Notes: a model not told the origin generated them from the letters alone. 64,000 nt of DNA from Roseivirga sp. (GCA_029262895.1 JAJCYM010000067.1:19459-83458), one strand, 5' to 3'; shown: positions 27,077 through 36,452, numbered from the stretch's first letter. Made by a program: numbers and translations.

Positions 27077-28504
27077 TTAAATGTGATGATGTTTTGCTTC
27101 TTCCAACATTGGATGATTCTTTGGAACCAACGCATTCTTCGCAAGCGCTTTAAGCGTTATGAACAAGAATGCCGATCCGAAAATCATAAACGAGCCTATC
27201 TCAGTAAGGCCAAATGCACCACCTTCTCCCAGAGTACCCGGAGTGGCCATCAGCCAGAAATCGAGCCAGTGACCTATGATTATAACCACACAGGCAATCT
27301 TCAAGAAAACGAACAATCGCTTCGCATCTCTGGTCATTAATGTCAGGAATGGGAAGAAGAAGTTCATCACAAGGTTTGCATAGAAGAATGGCATGTATTT
27401 TTCACTCCTCATTCGCTCTACGAAATACACCGATTCCTCTGGAATATTGGCGTAATAAATCAGCATGAATTGTGAAAACCACAGGTAAGTCCAGAAAATT
27501 GAGAAGGCAAAAACAAATTTACCCAGATCATGTATCTGACTTAAGTTAACATTCGGCAGGTAACCGGATTCCTTAAGGAATACTACAGTAAGTGTAATAA
27601 ATGCCAAACCTGTCACAAACCAGCTTGCAAATGTATACCAGCCAAACATGGTTGAGAACCAGTGTGTGTCAATTGACATCATCCAGTCCCAGGCTGATAT
27701 AGAAGAGGTAACCGCGAACACTACAAGGAAAGCGGCCGAAAGCCCTCTCATTTTTCTCCAGTTAGCGTCACCGCCAATTTCATCTTCAGCTAGTGCAAGC
27801 TTTTTGATTTTGTTGAATAATAGAATCCATACTCCGAAGAACACTACCATTCTAAGCACAAAGAAAACGGGGAAGCCACCGCCCTCAGCACCTGGACCAA
27901 AGAAATATCCCTTTTTGCCATCAATCAATGCATCATAATGCGTGTTGACAGAGCCGTCTTCAAGTAGCTGCGGATAAAGGTCAGCATGTGTCCAATGGAA
28001 AATATCTTGATTGAAAGCCAGAAAAGAAACCAGGAGCAATACACCGGCTATAGGCAACCAACTGGTCATTGCCATTGGTATCCTAATGATGTAAGCCGAC
28101 CAGCCGGCCTGTGCAGCATATTGTATGCAAAAGAAGAACATGCCTATCAAGGCCAGTCCAACGAAGTATACATTGTTAATCCAGATATCAACTTTTAATC
28201 TCTTAAACCAGGAAACTTCTCCATGTCCGCCAGCATCAGCCTCATGTTCATCAGCTCCTTCTTCATGATCCTCATCTCCGCCTTCGTGATTAGCGTCAGC
28301 ATCATGATCGTCTCCATCTTCTTCATGATCAGCCTCTGGTGTAGCATCGTGAGTGGTTTCAACGTGCGTGGTGGCACCAGGCTCTGCCTCATGCGATGGC
28401 TTGGGCAGAATTGCACCAATAATTAAAAGCAAAAATCCAACGGCAGCCGCAATGAAAATTTTCTTTTTCAGCCCTCCGTTAAAATCAAATCTTTCTTCTC
28501 CCAT
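27077..28504 (-). CDS. actF: Alternative complex III subunit ActF (quinone-binding membrane protein)
   Basis: 475 residues, about ten membrane helices, related to ActC but without FeS or heme motifs. It begins with one helix (about 14-33), followed by a striking His/Asp/Glu-rich segment (about 37-96, nine His) before the second helix. Downstream segments such as SSISAWDWMMSIDTHWFSTMFG and FGWYTFASWFVTG match ActF/Alt complex quinol:cytochrome c oxidoreductase subunits. It forms part of the quinol-oxidising membrane core. It lies 20 nt before ctaC, linking complex III and oxidase genes. Confidence 0.93.
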   Translation of the reverse strand: MGEERFDFNGGLKKKIFIAAAVGFLLLIIGAILPKPSHEAEPGATTHVETTHDATPEADHEEDGDDHDADANHEGGDEDHEEGADEHEADAGGHGEVSWFKRLKVDIWINNVYFVGLALIGMFFFCIQYAAQAGWSAYIIRIPMAMTSWLPIAGVLLLVSFLAFNQDIFHWTHADLYPQLLEDGSVNTHYDALIDGKKGYFFGPGAEGGGFPVFFVLRMVVFFGVWILLFNKIKKLALAEDEIGGDANWRKMRGLSAAFLVVFAVTSSISAWDWMMSIDTHWFSTMFGWYTFASWFVTGLAFITLTVVFLKESGYLPNVNLSQIHDLGKFVFAFSIFWTYLWFSQFMLIYYANIPEESVYFVERMRSEKYMPFFYANLVMNFFFPFLTLMTRDAKRLFVFLKIACVVIIIGHWLDFWLMATPGTLGEGGAFGLTEIGSFMIFGSAFLFITLKALAKNALVPKNHPMLEEAKHHHI

Positions 28505-28525
28505 GATCTAAAAATTTATGCTCTA

Positions 28526-29167
28526 TTACTGGTTTTGAAGTTGTTTTACATACTTGGCAATCTGCCATCGCTTCTCTTCACTAACCTGAGAGGCATGAGA
28601 ACCCATTCGGCCAAAGCCGTGTGTAATCGTATAAAAAATATGACCTTGGGACAACCCCTTCTTCAATTGAGAATTGTATGCAGGTACTCCTATAAATACT
28701 TTACCCACCAAAGCATCACTTGTTTCTTCAACAGAACCCTGTCCTTTGGAACCATGACAATGGTCACAATAAACTTCGTACAACCTTTTTCCCTCGGCTA
28801 AAATTGCTGGGGAATCTGGCAGCGGGTTTGGAACATCAGCGGCTATCAATAAATCTTCTTGTTTTAATCTGTATGGAAGGGAGCCATTAGCGGTTCTCCT
28901 TACGGTACCTGGAACAGGCATTCTTACATTTTGACTAAACTCATTGTTATCATTTGAGTTGTAAAACTCACCCAACCCGTCTTCACGATTGCTCAACCAG
29001 GTGCCGGCCTCTTTGTCCTTGATTTGTGTCAAAGGCTCGTAAGGCACGGAGTGATACATTTGAGGTGCGTATTCCAATCCCGGATCATCTCCTCCGGCTG
29101 TGCATGCACCTAGTAGCACCAGGGCAAGTATTGGTAAAGCTGCTTTAAATCTTCTCGACATGATCAT
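28526..29167 (-). CDS. actE: Alternative complex III subunit ActE (monoheme cytochrome c lipoprotein)
   Basis: 213 residues. A lipoprotein signal with lipobox LLGAC (Cys22) anchors it outside the membrane. One heme c site CDHCH (Cys134-His138) is followed by a probable axial Met in GRMGSH (about 188). It is the mobile-side cytochrome of the complex and a candidate to hand electrons to CuA of subunit II. The start may be the first Met or the third residue, also Met (29161). The upstream actD gene ends 7 nt before the first Met. Confidence 0.93.
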   Translation of the reverse strand: MIMSRRFKAALPILALVLLGACTAGGDDPGLEYAPQMYHSVPYEPLTQIKDKEAGTWLSNREDGLGEFYNSNDNNEFSQNVRMPVPGTVRRTANGSLPYRLKQEDLLIAADVPNPLPDSPAILAEGKRLYEVYCDHCHGSKGQGSVEETSDALVGKVFIGVPAYNSQLKKGLSQGHIFYTITHGFGRMGSHASQVSEEKRWQIAKYVKQLQNQ

Positions 29168-29174
29168 CAGTTGC

Positions 29175-29708
29175 TTAGTCTTCTACTTCTTTATTATTTA
29201 CTTCAACAGCTCCTGAATCTTTCAGAATACTATTGATTTGGGTGGCATCAACCGCTTTATTCTTTCCTAAATCGATTGCCATTACATGCTTGTCATCCGT
29301 AATTCTCAGATCAAGCATTTTAGGGTCCCCCCAAGGTTTCAAATCACTGGCTATCAAAAATGTACCTACCATTCCAAAAGCGGCTAAAAGCACCGTCATT
29401 TCAAAAGTAACAGGAACCAAAGCCGGAAATGCTACGTGGTTTTTACCTCCTATAATCATAGGCCAATCCACACCAAGCATCCAGATTTGCATCGTTAGTG
29501 CAAGTGTGGTACCTAAGGCACCAAACATAAAGGCGGCAATTGGTAACCTTGACTTTTTGTATCCAAGTTCATCATCCAAACCATGAACTGGAAAAGGTGA
29601 ATAGACCTCATCGATCTTTACACCAGCTCCTCTCACTGATCTTACCGCTTTTAGCAATACGTCCTCATCGTCATAGACTCCGAGAACAAAGTTTCTTGAA
29701 TCACTCAT
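29175..29708 (-). CDS. actD: Alternative complex III subunit ActD (DUF3341)
   Basis: 177 residues. The N-terminal soluble part NFVLGVYDDEDVLLKAVRSVR and the following VYSPFPVHGLDDELG are the DUF3341 signature, and two membrane helices follow (about 58-80 and 98-120). ActD is a non-redox subunit that packs against ActC/ActF. One nucleotide separates it from actC. Confidence 0.93.
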   Translation of the reverse strand: MSDSRNFVLGVYDDEDVLLKAVRSVRGAGVKIDEVYSPFPVHGLDDELGYKKSRLPIAAFMFGALGTTLALTMQIWMLGVDWPMIIGGKNHVAFPALVPVTFEMTVLLAAFGMVGTFLIASDLKPWGDPKMLDLRITDDKHVMAIDLGKNKAVDATQINSILKDSGAVEVNNKEVED

Positions 29709-29709
29709 T

Positions 29710-31080
29710 TTAATTAGCCGGTTTCGGTTTTTCTGATGATGACTTTATAATACTCTTAACCTCAGCCATGTTGATCACAGGGAAGAACTTAGCGAAGAGT
29801 AAGAATGCACTAAAGAACAATCCGAATGTAAACATGTAAACTCCCACATCATATATGGTTGGGTAGAACATTACCCAGGATGATGGCAGGTAATCTCTGT
29901 GGAGCGATGTAACAATAATCACAAATCGCTCAAACCACATGCCCACATTCACCACAAGTGACAATATGAATGTAGCAGTAATACTTGTCCTGATCTTTTT
30001 AGACCAGAACAATTGTGGGGAAATCACATTACATGTCATCATGGCAATATAAGCCCACATGTAAGGTCCCTGCATTCTGTTAAAGAAGGCATATTGTTCT
30101 GCAGGTACTCCTGAATACCATGAGATAAAGAACTCCGTGATATAAGCAATACCTACAATAGAACCTGTGACGATGATGATGATGTTCATCAACTCTATAT
30201 GCTCAATAGTTATATAGTCCTGCAGCTTAAATACTTTTCTGGTCACCAACATCAATGTCAATACCATGGCGAATCCTGAGAAGATCGCACCTGCGACAAA
30301 GTATGGAGGGAAAATAGTAGTGTGCCATCCTGGAATCACCGAGGTAGCAAAGTCAAAGGATACAATGGTGTGTACTGAAAGTACAAGTGGCGTGGCCAAT
30401 CCGGCCAGAATCAAAGAAACTGACTCATATCTGGACCATGTTTTGGCAGCTCCATTCCAGCCCAAACTCAAGGCACCATAAATCTTCTTTCTCATACCTG
30501 ATGCCCTGTCACGTATTGTAGCAAAGTCAGGAACGAGTCCTAAATACCAGAAAACAAGGGATACCGAGAAGTAAGTTGAGATCGCAAAAACATCCCAGAG
30601 CAGTGGTGAGTTAAAGTTCACCCACAACGACCCGAAGGTGTTGGGCAATGGAAGTGCCCAGTATGCCCCTAACCATGGGCGACCCATGTGAAGGATCGGG
30701 AACATCGCAGCACAAATTACCGCGAAGATTGTCATTGCCTCGGAAGCCCGGTTAATGGCCATTCTCCATTTTTGACGGAATAGTAATAGTACCGCAGAAA
30801 TTAAGGTTCCTGCATGACCAATACCAACCCACCAAACGAAGTTGGTGATGTCCCAAGCCCAGCCAACTGTCTTGTTCAATCCCCACATTCCAATACCTTC
30901 CCATAGGGTAGCGGCAACCGCCAAAAATCCGATAATGAATACACTACCGGCCACGGTAAAACCAAGGAGCCAGGATTTGGATGGCTTACCCTCTACTTGT
31001 CGGCAAATATCTTCCGTGACATCATGGACAGTTTTGCCGCCAGTAATAAGGGGGGTTCTTACGGGTGAAGTAACCTGCAT
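29710..31080 (-). CDS. actC: Alternative complex III subunit ActC (NrfD/PsrC family)
   Basis: 456 residues, about ten membrane helices. Motifs include WWVGIGHAGTLISAVLLLFRQ (the conserved His in helix 3), FPILHMGRPW, GLVPDFATIRDR and SFDFATSVIPGWHTTIFPPYF in pieces. NrfD-like subunits form the quinol-binding site and proton path next to the FeS subunit ActB. It lies 18 nt after actB and 1 nt before actD. Confidence 0.96.
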   Translation of the reverse strand: MQVTSPVRTPLITGGKTVHDVTEDICRQVEGKPSKSWLLGFTVAGSVFIIGFLAVAATLWEGIGMWGLNKTVGWAWDITNFVWWVGIGHAGTLISAVLLLFRQKWRMAINRASEAMTIFAVICAAMFPILHMGRPWLGAYWALPLPNTFGSLWVNFNSPLLWDVFAISTYFSVSLVFWYLGLVPDFATIRDRASGMRKKIYGALSLGWNGAAKTWSRYESVSLILAGLATPLVLSVHTIVSFDFATSVIPGWHTTIFPPYFVAGAIFSGFAMVLTLMLVTRKVFKLQDYITIEHIELMNIIIIVTGSIVGIAYITEFFISWYSGVPAEQYAFFNRMQGPYMWAYIAMMTCNVISPQLFWSKKIRTSITATFILSLVVNVGMWFERFVIIVTSLHRDYLPSSWVMFYPTIYDVGVYMFTFGLFFSAFLLFAKFFPVINMAEVKSIIKSSSEKPKPAN

Positions 31081-31098
31081 AATTTATCCTTTTAACAA

Positions 31099-34000
31099 TT
31101 AAGCTTCAGTTTTTTCCTTATTTCTAATTTTTGTGAAGTACCAAATATTTGGATTCACATTGATCTCTTCCAGCACATGATAAGCTCTCTTCTCACCAAC
31201 TACTACCTCTTCTTCTTTAGTCTTCTTATTCTTAACCGTGTGAAGTTTGAGCATTTTAGAGATTTTGCTATCCGGATCTTTCATATCTCCGAATGTCAAT
31301 GCATCGGCTGGACAAGCAGAAGCACATGCCATTTCGATTTCTCCATCTACTGGTCTTCTGCTCTCTTTTTTGGCCGTCAATTTACCTGCCTGGATTCTTT
31401 GCACACACATGGTACATTTCTCCATAACTCCTCTTGACCTCACGGTCACATCCGGGTTCAATACCATCTTACCAAGATCATTATTCATAGCCATGTTCTT
31501 ATCGAACTGGGTATTGTCGTGGTACTTGAACCAGTTGAATCTTCTTACTTTATAAGGACAGTTGTTGGCACAATATCTGGTACCAATACATCTGTTGTAT
31601 GTCATTTGATTAAGGCCTTCCGTGCTATGCGTGGTTGCAGCAACCGGACAAACCGTCTCACATGGGGCATTGTTACAATGCTGACACATCATAGGCTGGA
31701 AAGTCACCTCAGGGTTATCTGCAGCGATTTCAAGTTGCTTGTTGCCTCCACCTGGGAATTCAGAAGAATAATAGCGATCAATTCTGATCCATGCCATCTC
31801 CCTCCTGTTCAACACTTCTTCCTTACCTACCACTGGAATATTATTCTCAGCAGTACAGGCCACGGTACAAGCTGAACATCCTGTACAGGAGTTCATGTCG
31901 ATGGTCATTCCCCAATGGTGGTTGCCATATTCATGGCCTTTCCAAAGTGAAATGGTACCTGGTCTTACAAACTCACCATCCTTGTAAACTTTTGGGTGCC
32001 AACGTCCAGCACCGGTGTCGTCTTTGTACTCACCTAATGTTGATTCCTGAATCACATTTTCACGCTCCATATAGGTCTGGTGCGTTTGTGTTTGAGCAAT
32101 CTTATAGGATTCTTTAGTTCTTTCAACGCTTACACCGGCAAACACAGAGTAGGAATTAGCTCCATCAAGTCTGGTGATCAAAGGATAGGCATTGACACCA
32201 ACCATGTTCTCATCACCATTGCCAGCCACTCTGCCAGCTTTTGTCCTTCCATAGCCTAAAGCCAAACCGAGCGTGCCCACTGCTTGTCCTGGTTGGATCA
32301 AAACGGGTACGGCCATGGTCTCTCCATTGACAGTCAGGTTCAATACTTCAGTATTGCCCTCCTTCATTTTGAGTCCCATTTCTCTGGCGTCAACTTGTGA
32401 CATGGTCAGATAATTATCCCAGGTAGACTTTGTAACCGGATCTGGCATTTCCTGCAACCATGGGTTATTGGCCTGACTACCATCACCAATAGATACTTTT
32501 TGATAAAGGGCTAATTGGAATTGAGTGCTTTCAGCTTTATAATTGATACCGATACTTCCTGCAGCAGCAGTGGCGGCACTGGTATCATAACTTAAGTTCT
32601 TTTTGCTTCCGCCAAGCTCAAATACACCATCATAAAGTGTTTTGTCCCAGAATGTCTGGAAGCTGGAGGTATCAGACTGCTTATCAAAGAAGTTTGCTCT
32701 CCAATTATCTTGCAGGTACGCGAAGTATTCTACAGCATTGCCTGCCCATGTTAAGAAGCTCTCAGGCGCCTGACGGGTTTTGAACAATGGTGCAATTGTT
32801 GGCTGTAATAGGCTATAATGTCCTTCTTTCAACTCTGCATCATTCCACTGCTCCAGGTAATGATGATCCGGTGCAACATATTGTACCAAAGAAGTAGTCT
32901 CATTCATTCTATCAGAAGTAGAGATAGACAACTCCGCTTTTGAGATTGCTGAGGCAATTGTAGCAGATTCGGCAGAATCGTAGGCCGGGTTACAATTGAA
33001 GAAGATGGTGGCAGCAATGCTTCCTCCATTTAAGTCTCTGGCAAACTGAGCCATAGCCGCATCATCTCCCTGACGGAAGTGAATAGGAGCATCTGTACTG
33101 ATAGTCGTGCCATAGTTGCCAAGCATGTTATTGATACCATTCACCAAGGTTTGGATCGATGGATCATTAGAACCGGCAACAACGAGTGATGCACCTCTGT
33201 GTGCCCAAAGTTCGTTGATGGCTTCCTGTACATGAGCAGCACTTACTGTTCCACCACTAACACCAGCCTGATTTGCTTTGGCAGCGATACCATTATATAT
33301 GGCTACTACTAAAGGCCCTTCATCTGTGGGCTTGATCATAGATCTGTAGTCGGCATTGGCACCAGTCATAGAAAAGTTAGACTCGAACTGGAAGTGTCGA
33401 GACATTTCTCTGTGATGGTCATTTATTTTTCTTGTCTTGCTGTATTGCTTCGTGAATTCAATTGGTGAAATCCATGTTCCAAGGAAATCAGCCGCAATAC
33501 TTACAATAGCTTTCGCTTTGCTAAAATCGTATGATGGAATCATTGAAACCCCAAATGACCTGCGATTGGCCTCAGTCATACCATAGGAAGACACGGCATC
33601 ATAAGTCACATGCTGTGTTGTTGGGTACTTGGCAACAAACTCACCCACAGCTTTCTTGGTAGTTGGGCTCAATACTGAATTGCTGACAATTCTGATTTGG
33701 CCTCCTTTACCAGCAATTTCAGCCAGCTTGGCACTGACCTCACTGTCAAGCGTTGACCATTCAATATCAGATCCACCCTTTTTAGCGCCTGTTAATCTTT
33801 CTTTATCATATAATGAAAGTACGGATGCCTCAACCTGGGCATTGGTACCTCCCATTGAGATACTGGAATACTTGTTTCCTTCAACTTTGATGGGTCTTCC
33901 TTCTCGGGTTTTGACTACCACGCTTACTGCGTCTCCACCATTTACATAGGTAGAGGCATAGTAATTAGGAACAGAAGGATCAATATCAACTGGTTTGTTC

Positions 34001-34224
34001 AAATATGGAATGGCCTTTCTCACTGGCGCTTCACAAGCAGCCAAAGAAGCGGCTGCTATTCCAAAACCCATCAATTTCAGGAAATCCCTTCTCGGGTTAT
34101 CACCCGTGCTCTGCTCACTGATCGGAAGGTATTCAGGGAATTCCTTGTCAGCGTGTTTTACAAACTCAGGATCATTTGATAACTGTTCTAATCCTTTCCA
34201 GTATGTTTTCTGATTGTTGCTCAT
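31099..34224 (-). CDS. actB: Alternative complex III subunit ActB (molybdopterin-like and FeS fusion)
   Basis: 1041 residues. A Tat signal with RRDFLKLMG (Arg45-Arg46) runs into a lipobox-like SLAAC (Cys64). The large middle part (about 100-720) is the molybdopterin oxidoreductase-like domain, which in this complex carries no cofactor. The C-terminal part is a ferredoxin-type domain with clusters CTGCSACTVAC, CQHCNNAPCETVCP, CANNCPYKVRR and CTMCVQRI, for four FeS centres. It passes electrons from quinol to the hemes of ActA. It follows actA after 31 nt. Confidence 0.97.
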   Translation of the reverse strand: MSNNQKTYWKGLEQLSNDPEFVKHADKEFPEYLPISEQSTGDNPRRDFLKLMGFGIAAASLAACEAPVRKAIPYLNKPVDIDPSVPNYYASTYVNGGDAVSVVVKTREGRPIKVEGNKYSSISMGGTNAQVEASVLSLYDKERLTGAKKGGSDIEWSTLDSEVSAKLAEIAGKGGQIRIVSNSVLSPTTKKAVGEFVAKYPTTQHVTYDAVSSYGMTEANRRSFGVSMIPSYDFSKAKAIVSIAADFLGTWISPIEFTKQYSKTRKINDHHREMSRHFQFESNFSMTGANADYRSMIKPTDEGPLVVAIYNGIAAKANQAGVSGGTVSAAHVQEAINELWAHRGASLVVAGSNDPSIQTLVNGINNMLGNYGTTISTDAPIHFRQGDDAAMAQFARDLNGGSIAATIFFNCNPAYDSAESATIASAISKAELSISTSDRMNETTSLVQYVAPDHHYLEQWNDAELKEGHYSLLQPTIAPLFKTRQAPESFLTWAGNAVEYFAYLQDNWRANFFDKQSDTSSFQTFWDKTLYDGVFELGGSKKNLSYDTSAATAAAGSIGINYKAESTQFQLALYQKVSIGDGSQANNPWLQEMPDPVTKSTWDNYLTMSQVDAREMGLKMKEGNTEVLNLTVNGETMAVPVLIQPGQAVGTLGLALGYGRTKAGRVAGNGDENMVGVNAYPLITRLDGANSYSVFAGVSVERTKESYKIAQTQTHQTYMERENVIQESTLGEYKDDTGAGRWHPKVYKDGEFVRPGTISLWKGHEYGNHHWGMTIDMNSCTGCSACTVACTAENNIPVVGKEEVLNRREMAWIRIDRYYSSEFPGGGNKQLEIAADNPEVTFQPMMCQHCNNAPCETVCPVAATTHSTEGLNQMTYNRCIGTRYCANNCPYKVRRFNWFKYHDNTQFDKNMAMNNDLGKMVLNPDVTVRSRGVMEKCTMCVQRIQAGKLTAKKESRRPVDGEIEMACASACPADALTFGDMKDPDSKISKMLKLHTVKNKKTKEEEVVVGEKRAYHVLEEINVNPNIWYFTKIRNKEKTEA

Positions 34225-34255
34225 TGTATATGTATCAGGAATCGATTAGTTCTAA

Positions 34256-35500
34256 TTAATAGTGGCATTTAGCACATTCCAAACCACCATTGTCTTCTAC
34301 TTTCATCTTCTTGCTACTGCTCGCATTGTGCAGTTCAACCAGGCGATCGTAGTAGCCATTATCTTTTGTATTCAATTCAGTAGTTCTGTGACAGTCAATA
34401 CACCAGCCCATGGTTAGTGGAGCAAATTGTTCCACCACTTCCATTTCCTGTATTTGACCATGACAAGTCTGACATTCTATTCCGCCCACCTTGTAATGCT
34501 GTGAATGATTAAAGTAAGCCAAATCAGGAAGGTTGTGCACCCTTACCCATTCTATAGGCTTGCCAGATTCTTGCGCAGCGTATAGCAATTGGATTTGCGG
34601 AGAATCCTTTAGAACCTCGCTGTGACAGTTCATACAAATATTTACTGAAGGAATATTTGCTGACTTTGCAATCTCCACACCGGTATGGCAGTACTGACAA
34701 TCAATTTCGAATTGGCCTGCATGAATCTTGTGCGAGAAAGCAATCGGTTGCTTTGGAGCATACCCCTGCTGTACACCTATAGTATATAGGCCGTCAATTA
34801 CATTTTTAGCGCCAAGGGCAACCACTATGAAGGTAACCAGACCGATAAAACCGGGGCTTCTGAAGAAAGCACCTAAATCAACTTTCTGGTTAACAATTTC
34901 TTTATCATCCTCACTGAGTTCTTTCTTCTCATTAAGGTACTTGGTAAGCACTCCAATGATCAATCCCAACACAACAAGGATCAACACCAACACCACAATC
35001 AAACTGACAATGATGACAGTCATATACTTAGCTGGAATACCAGCCTCTCCTGTAGTTCCACCATCTGCTCCCGTCACGGCTGTAGCCGCTGCAGCCGGTG
35101 GGTTCAACTCCCTATCCAACACATAAGCCATAATAGCATCGATTTCACCATCCTTCAAAGCGTGATTTGGCATTAGTGTATTGTTATTGTCAGCATAAAG
35201 CTTGACAGCATAGTCATCACCACTGGCAATGACCTTTTGAGAATTTTTTACGAAGGCGTAAATCCATGACATATCTCTCCTGTCGTAGATGCCCGCCAAT
35301 GCAGGTCCCACAAGCTTGCGCTCGACAGCGTGGCAGGTGTTACATGCCCAGGAACTGAATAGTTCTTTTCCTTGATCAATAATCGCCTGATCAGTTGGTA
35401 CGGCATCTCTTTGTGCAAATGCAGTTGGCCCTGAAAAAGCAAAGCAGCATACAATGGTGCATACTGCCATGAGGCGGACTAAAGCTCTTTTAGATATCAT
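34256..35500 (-). CDS. actA: Alternative complex III subunit ActA with six heme c sites
   Basis: 414 residues from the ATG at 35500; an in-frame extension to 35641 adds 47 residues without signal character, while 35500 gives a good signal peptide (about 1-30, ending AFAQ). A monoheme cytochrome c domain (CNTCH at 53-57, likely Met110 ligand) comes first, then a membrane helix (160-187), a second hydrophobic stretch (about 217-232), and a five-heme region with CxxCH at 268, 289, 343, 367 and 409. The last site ends one residue before the C-terminus. It is the first gene of the respiratory operon. Confidence 0.95.
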   Translation of the reverse strand: MISKRALVRLMAVCTIVCCFAFSGPTAFAQRDAVPTDQAIIDQGKELFSSWACNTCHAVERKLVGPALAGIYDRRDMSWIYAFVKNSQKVIASGDDYAVKLYADNNNTLMPNHALKDGEIDAIMAYVLDRELNPPAAAATAVTGADGGTTGEAGIPAKYMTVIIVSLIVVLVLILVVLGLIIGVLTKYLNEKKELSEDDKEIVNQKVDLGAFFRSPGFIGLVTFIVVALGAKNVIDGLYTIGVQQGYAPKQPIAFSHKIHAGQFEIDCQYCHTGVEIAKSANIPSVNICMNCHSEVLKDSPQIQLLYAAQESGKPIEWVRVHNLPDLAYFNHSQHYKVGGIECQTCHGQIQEMEVVEQFAPLTMGWCIDCHRTTELNTKDNGYYDRLVELHNASSSKKMKVEDNGGLECAKCHY

Positions 35501-35666
35501 GAAATCCTTATTAAATAAATAAGACAAATAAATCGAAGAAAGTCTGATGGTTTGAGAGGTGGACTTCCGTCTGCCGACAGGTGTTCCATGCAACTTTTCG
35601 TAGTTAAATTTCAAACGCATGAAAGAGTTCGGTTGATTCACAGACTTTATGTTCTCAAAATCTGGA

Positions 35667-35697
35667 CAAAGGTAGTATCGGAAGGTGTTATTTCAAA
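35667..35697 (-). promoter_or_regulatory. Promoter of the 17-gene ACIII-aa3 oxidase operon
   Basis: On the minus strand a -33 TTTG (35694-35697) and a -7 TACCTTTG (35667-35674) are separated by 19 bp, an excellent match to the Bacteroidota housekeeping promoter. Transcription would start near 35660 and leave a leader of about 160 nt before actA. No other promoter of this quality was seen within the operon. Confidence 0.75.
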
Positions 35698-35828
35698 CAA
35701 TTTCAGCAGTCCTTTTGTAGAGTTTATTAGGCTGACTATCAGCAATCTACATGTATTTCAATTCGAAAATCTCTAATTTAGAACAATTTTAAATAAGAAA
35801 TTTGGAGCAATACACGCAGCCATCAAAA

Positions 35829-35939
35829 ATGTTGAAATTTAGTTTAGTGCTCATGACAAATTTCACCTTCGCTATCTGGTTATTCGCTGGATTGATCTCA
35901 ATGCTCTTTAAACAGTTGTTATTATGCTGTCAAAATTAA
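35829..35939 (+). CDS. Possible 36-residue hydrophobic peptide
   Basis: A short frame with a double Met start (codons 1 and 9) encodes a peptide of mostly hydrophobic residues forming one membrane helix (about 10-31), with a Lys and a CCQN tail. Its size and composition are like small membrane proteins or type I toxins. No clear ribosome site, promoter or homologue supports it, and AT-rich non-coding DNA produces such frames by chance. Confidence 0.2.
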   Translation: MLKFSLVLMTNFTFAIWLFAGLISMLFKQLLLCCQN

Positions 35940-36227
35940 AAGAGTGAATCCTGTTTTGTGCGTGTCAGGCCGCTATCCGAATTCTGAAAGAGAAGACTAA
36001 CCCGTGGTTCCTTAATATCAAGAACACTCTGTATTCAATGTTATACAGTTTGCATCTATTGGAATGAAAAAAACATTCAAAAACTTCTTTCTAATAGGGA
36101 CAATAGGAGAAATGGTTCCTAATGGGCATGAGAAAAAGAACTCCAACATACGCTTAACGTATATTAGAGTCATTCCAAGTTATTATTTCAATGAGGAATT
36201 CGTTAATTTAAATTAAAGACTAATATC

Positions 36228-36452
36228 ATGAGCATTGCCGAACTAAGATTGCAACTTCATCAAGTGATTGATACGCTTACTGACAAAGAACAAATGGAAG
36301 CCGTTTACACTTTAATAAAAGGGTCGAGCAATTCATTAAAGCAAATGTCTGTTGAAGAATACGTTGGTGCAATTGACGAAGCAAAGCAGCAAATCAAAGA
36401 TGGCCAGTTTATGAGTCATGAACAATTTGAAAAGGAATCTGAGAATTGGTAA
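36228..36452 (+). CDS. Antitoxin-like small protein of a ParE-type pair
   Basis: 74 residues, all alpha, acidic: MSIAELRLQLHQVIDTLTDKEQMEAVYTLI in pieces, then a C-terminal segment (about 45-74, SVEEYVGAIDEAKQQIKDGQFMSHEQFEKE) that resembles the toxin-wrapping tail of RelB/ParD-type antitoxins in Bacteroidota. It overlaps the following RelE/ParE-fold gene by 7 nt, the usual antitoxin-toxin arrangement. There is no obvious DNA-binding domain, though the N-terminal helices may serve. Role from context. Confidence 0.75.
   Translation: MSIAELRLQLHQVIDTLTDKEQMEAVYTLIKGSSNSLKQMSVEEYVGAIDEAKQQIKDGQFMSHEQFEKESENW

Larger units (their letters stand above)
35501..36227. other. 727-bp gene-poor region between the respiratory operon and a toxin-antitoxin pair
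   Basis: It holds the operon promoter and its long leader (35501-35697), a 36-codon hydrophobic reading frame (35829-35939), and a small inverted repeat atacg-cttaa-cgtat at 36148-36162 that could be an operator for the downstream toxin-antitoxin genes. The rest is AT-rich without recognisable genes. Confidence 0.6.

Noticed and set aside
28223..28426. Met/Ile-rich frames opposite the His/Asp-rich segment of actF
   Set aside because: They are the mirror of the repeated GAT/CAT codons in actF. No independent start or domain is seen.
35501..35641. Upstream extension of actA by 47 residues
   Set aside because: It contains no signal character, while the ATG at 35500 gives a standard signal peptide.
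36064..36216. 50-codon frame starting KKTFKNFF before the antitoxin gene
   Set aside because: It looks like a signal start at first, but the rest is polar and has no family pattern, no ribosome site and no promoter. It is more likely chance or part of the control region.
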